Assembly (NCBI GenBank): GCA_003223025.1
Contig: QHXR01000024.1
Span: 1-64,000 of the forward strand
From: Acidobacteriota bacterium
GTDB lineage: Bacteria; Acidobacteriota; Blastocatellia; Pyrinomonadales; Pyrinomonadaceae
DNA: 64,000 bases
Direction: 5' to 3'
Shown: positions 62,031 to 64,000 of the stretch, in pieces
Position numbering within the stretch: position 1 is the stretch's first letter
Layout: each line of letters begins with the position of its first letter
Translations under genes and position numbers: made by a program
Notes under the pieces: generated by a model
The model's input: only the letters and a program-made list of their open reading frames with translations
Databases searched by the model: none
Told to the model about the DNA's origin: nothing

Positions 62031-64000
62031 AACCGAGCAGGACTGGAGCGCACGGCTCTTTCCGAATAATGAGTGGATCCTGCTCATTGTCATCGCCGTC
62101 GAATGTCTGCTGTTCGCGTTTACCGGCAACAATTTTGCAACGACCGGTAATGCATTTGAGATCACGCGGCTAAGTGTCGAGATCGGACTTCTTGCGTTGA
62201 TCATGACGCCGATCATCATCACCGGGGGGATCGATCTGTCGGTCGGCTCGATGATGGGATTGTCGGCGGTCGTGATGGGAGCACTCTGGCGCGATGCGGG
62301 TCTGTCGATGCCCGTTGCGATCGTGATCAGACTCGCGGTCGGATTGTTGGGCGGTGCTCTGAATGCGGCGATGATCACAAAGCTCAAAGCTCCGCCGCTG
62401 ATCGTGACACTCGGTACGTTCTCACTCTTTCGTGGTATCGCCGAAGGACTGACGCGAGGAATCGAGAACTACTCGGGATTCTCGCCGTCGTTTCTGTTTC
62501 TCGGACAAGGTTATGTCGGCGGCGTCGTGCCAACGCAGCTTTTTATTTTTGTCCCGGCCATTTTATTTTTTTGGTGGTGGCTTCATCGAACGGCGTTCGG
62601 TCGCAGTTATTACGCGATCGGATTCTCGCAGGAAGGATCTCGGTACGCGGGAATCAAGGTTCGCCGTCGATTGAATTTCATGTATTGCCTGTCGGGACTT
62701 CTGGCGAGTTTGGCGGCGGTGATCTATGTCGCACATCTCGGCCAGGCGAAGTCAGATGCGGGGACCGGCTATGAGCTAACAGCGATCGCTGCAGTAGTCC
62801 TCGGTGGTGCGTCGATATTCGGAGGTCGCGGGACGGTGCTCGGAACGATCCTCGGACTGCTCGCGATCGTCGTACTGCAAAACGGTCTTCGCATTAGCGG
62901 ACAGCCGACCGAGCTCGCCGGGATTCTGACCGGCGTGCTGTTGGTGATAACGATTCTGATCGATCGCCTTTCGCGGATCGGCGTATCTCGGATAACGGTT
63001 TCGGAGGAGGAATTCGAAGTGAAAAATTGGCAGATCGGTGTGCTGAGCGGTGTCATAATTGTCGCCGCCGTCATCGTCGCGGCGAGCAATTGGATGCTCG
63101 TCCGTTCGATAAAGGAACAAGGTGGCGGTGCTACATCTGCGACGCAAAGGCAGAATGCAGTAACACCGGCGGGTAAGAAAAACGTCATCGCGATGATGCC
63201 TAAGGCGAAGGGCGATCCGTACTTTATCAGTTGCCGAAAGGGTGCTGAAGAGGCGGCGAAAGAGCTCGGTGCCGAACTTCTCTGGGATGGGCCGACGGAT
63301 CTCGATCCGGCAAAACAGAACGAGGTCGTGGAAGCGTGGATCACGCGCGGTGTCGATGCGATCGCTGTCAGCGTCGAGAACAAAGAAGGAATCTCGACCG
63401 TTCTCCGCAAGGCACGCGCGAAGGGAATAAAGGTCATCACGTGGGACGCCGATTCGGAAAAAGACGCGCGAGATTTTTTGATCAATCAAGCGACTCCGCA
63501 GGGAATTGGCGAAACGCTGACCGACGAGGCCGCACGCATCATGGGCGGCAAGGGCGAGTTCGCGATCATCACCGCCAGCCTGAGCGCAGCCAATCAGAAC
63601 GAATGGATAAAATTCATCAAGCAGCGATTGGCCGAAAAATATCCCGAGATGAAGCTGGTTGCGACTCAGCCGAGCGACGGCGATCGTGACAAGGCTTTTG
63701 CCGAAACGCAGAACGTGCTCAAGGTCTATCCAAACGTAAAGTTGATCATGGGTATCGCCGCACCGGCCGTTCCCGGTGTCGCGGAGGCGGTGAAACAATC
63801 GGGCCGAACGGATGTGAAGGTCACGGGGCTCTCGCTCCCGAACATGTGCAAGCCTTACGTGAAGGAAGGAATCATCGACAGTTTTGTTCTTTGGAACACC
63901 GGCGATCTCGGCTATCTGACCGTGTATGCTGCAAACGCGCTTAGCAACCGCTCATTCAAGTCGGGTGACACGATGATCAAAGCGGGACGACTTAACGAGA
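61990..64000 (+). CDS. rhaQ: Permease fused to periplasmic sugar-binding domain (RhaQ-RhaS-like), 3' end outside window
   Basis: The frame from ATG 61990 is open to base 64000 (670 codons, end not seen). Residues about 20-335 are a complete RbsC-type permease (ITGGIDLSVGSMMGLS, GGALNAAMITKLKAPPLIVT, GGASIFGGRGTVLGTILG). After EEEFEVKN (about 339-346) an extra hydrophobic helix (about 348-368) crosses the membrane. A short Gly/Thr/Gln-rich linker follows, and from residue 398 a periplasmic-binding fold begins: NVIAMMPKAKGDPYFISCRK, then VDAIAVSVENKEG and VITWDADSEKDARDF. No signal peptide or lipobox precedes the binding domain, so it is tethered by that helix. The ligand is presumably L-rhamnose. 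Confidence 0.88.
   Translation, partial: MDEAISQPQQVPLRTEQDWSARLFPNNEWILLIVIAVECLLFAFTGNNFATTGNAFEITRLSVEIGLLALIMTPIIITGGIDLSVGSMMGLSAVVMGALWRDAGLSMPVAIVIRLAVGLLGGALNAAMITKLKAPPLIVTLGTFSLFRGIAEGLTRGIENYSGFSPSFLFLGQGYVGGVVPTQLFIFVPAILFFWWWLHRTAFGRSYYAIGFSQEGSRYAGIKVRRRLNFMYCLSGLLASLAAVIYVAHLGQAKSDAGTGYELTAIAAVVLGGASIFGGRGTVLGTILGLLAIVVLQNGLRISGQPTELAGILTGVLLVITILIDRLSRIGVSRITVSEEEFEVKNWQIGVLSGVIIVAAVIVAASNWMLVRSIKEQGGGATSATQRQNAVTPAGKKNVIAMMPKAKGDPYFISCRKGAEEAAKELGAELLWDGPTDLDPAKQNEVVEAWITRGVDAIAVSVENKEGISTVLRKARAKGIKVITWDADSEKDARDFLINQATPQGIGETLTDEAARIMGGKGEFAIITASLSAANQNEWIKFIKQRLAEKYPEMKLVATQPSDGDRDKAFAETQNVLKVYPNVKLIMGIAAPAVPGVAEAVKQSGRTDVKVTGLSLPNMCKPYVKEGIIDSFVLWNTGDLGYLTVYAANALSNRSFKSGDTMIKAGRLNE

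Overview
The window looks like a chromosomal segment of a Gram-negative, plant-polysaccharide-degrading member of the Acidobacteriota, probably Blastocatellia or Pyrinomonadaceae-like. This is inferred from gene content, not from a marker gene. The pointers are a 1463-residue Oar-type TonB receptor with an N-terminal carboxypeptidase-regulatory domain and no SusD partner, many secreted or Tat-exported glycosidases, lipoprotein signals, and moderate to high GC.

Layout. (1) 1-3.4 kb: the 3'-truncated end of a DUF1801 gene, a repeat pair, a tRNA-Asn with its own promoter and terminator, and a secreted WD40 protein. (2) 3.5-13.5 kb: a surface-glycan or modified-peptide locus. A plus-strand trio (PqqD-like protein with an unusual tail, HPr-kinase-like protein, TPR protein) faces a six-gene minus-strand operon (GT2, two NTP_transf_5-like proteins of which one is degenerate, Wzm/Wzt-type ABC exporter, GT2). 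The block is flanked by another GT2 and a GT4-like gene. (3) 13.7-22.9 kb: GH95, a secreted S9B peptidase, a broken L-serine ammonia-lyase, an alginate-lyase-family protein and two uncharacterised envelope proteins. (4) 23.4-51.3 kb: a pectin / rhamnogalacturonan-I utilisation island with the TonB receptor, two PL22-like proteins, a CE12 acetylesterase, two GH28, two GH2, an esterase, a sialate-O-acetylesterase-like SGNH protein, a Gfo/Idh oxidoreductase, an RbsABC-like sugar importer and Leloir-type genes (GHMP kinase, galT, galM). (5) 51.6-64 kb: one long operon for L-rhamnose: rhamnulose-1-P aldolase/dehydrogenase, isomerase, kinase, LutABC L-lactate oxidation and a RhaTPQ-type importer, whose second permease is fused in frame to the substrate-binding domain and runs off the window end.

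How it fits together: the outer-membrane receptor and secreted enzymes would take up and break down RG-I-like pectin. Galactose would go through GalM/kinase/GalT. Rhamnose would go through RhaI-RhaB-RhaEW to DHAP and L-lactate, and LutABC would convert L-lactate to pyruvate. Two operator families link these units. A FadR/PdhR-type palindrome, AATTGGT-N3-ACCAATT, occurs only before the TonB receptor and the rha-lut operon. A LacI-like motif, GTTAANCGGTT, occurs five times: twice before the TonB gene, and once each before the sugar-binding protein, between galT and galM, and before the rha operon.

The least conventional part is the PqqD/HPr-kinase/nucleotidyltransferase block. It carries parts seen in lasso-peptide tailoring but has no lasso cyclase or leader peptidase, and its PqqD protein ends in a YxxPxL leader-like tail. 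Two genes (serine ammonia-lyase and the RbsC-like permease) each show a short internal deletion with a frameshift. These may be real pseudogenisation or assembly faults.
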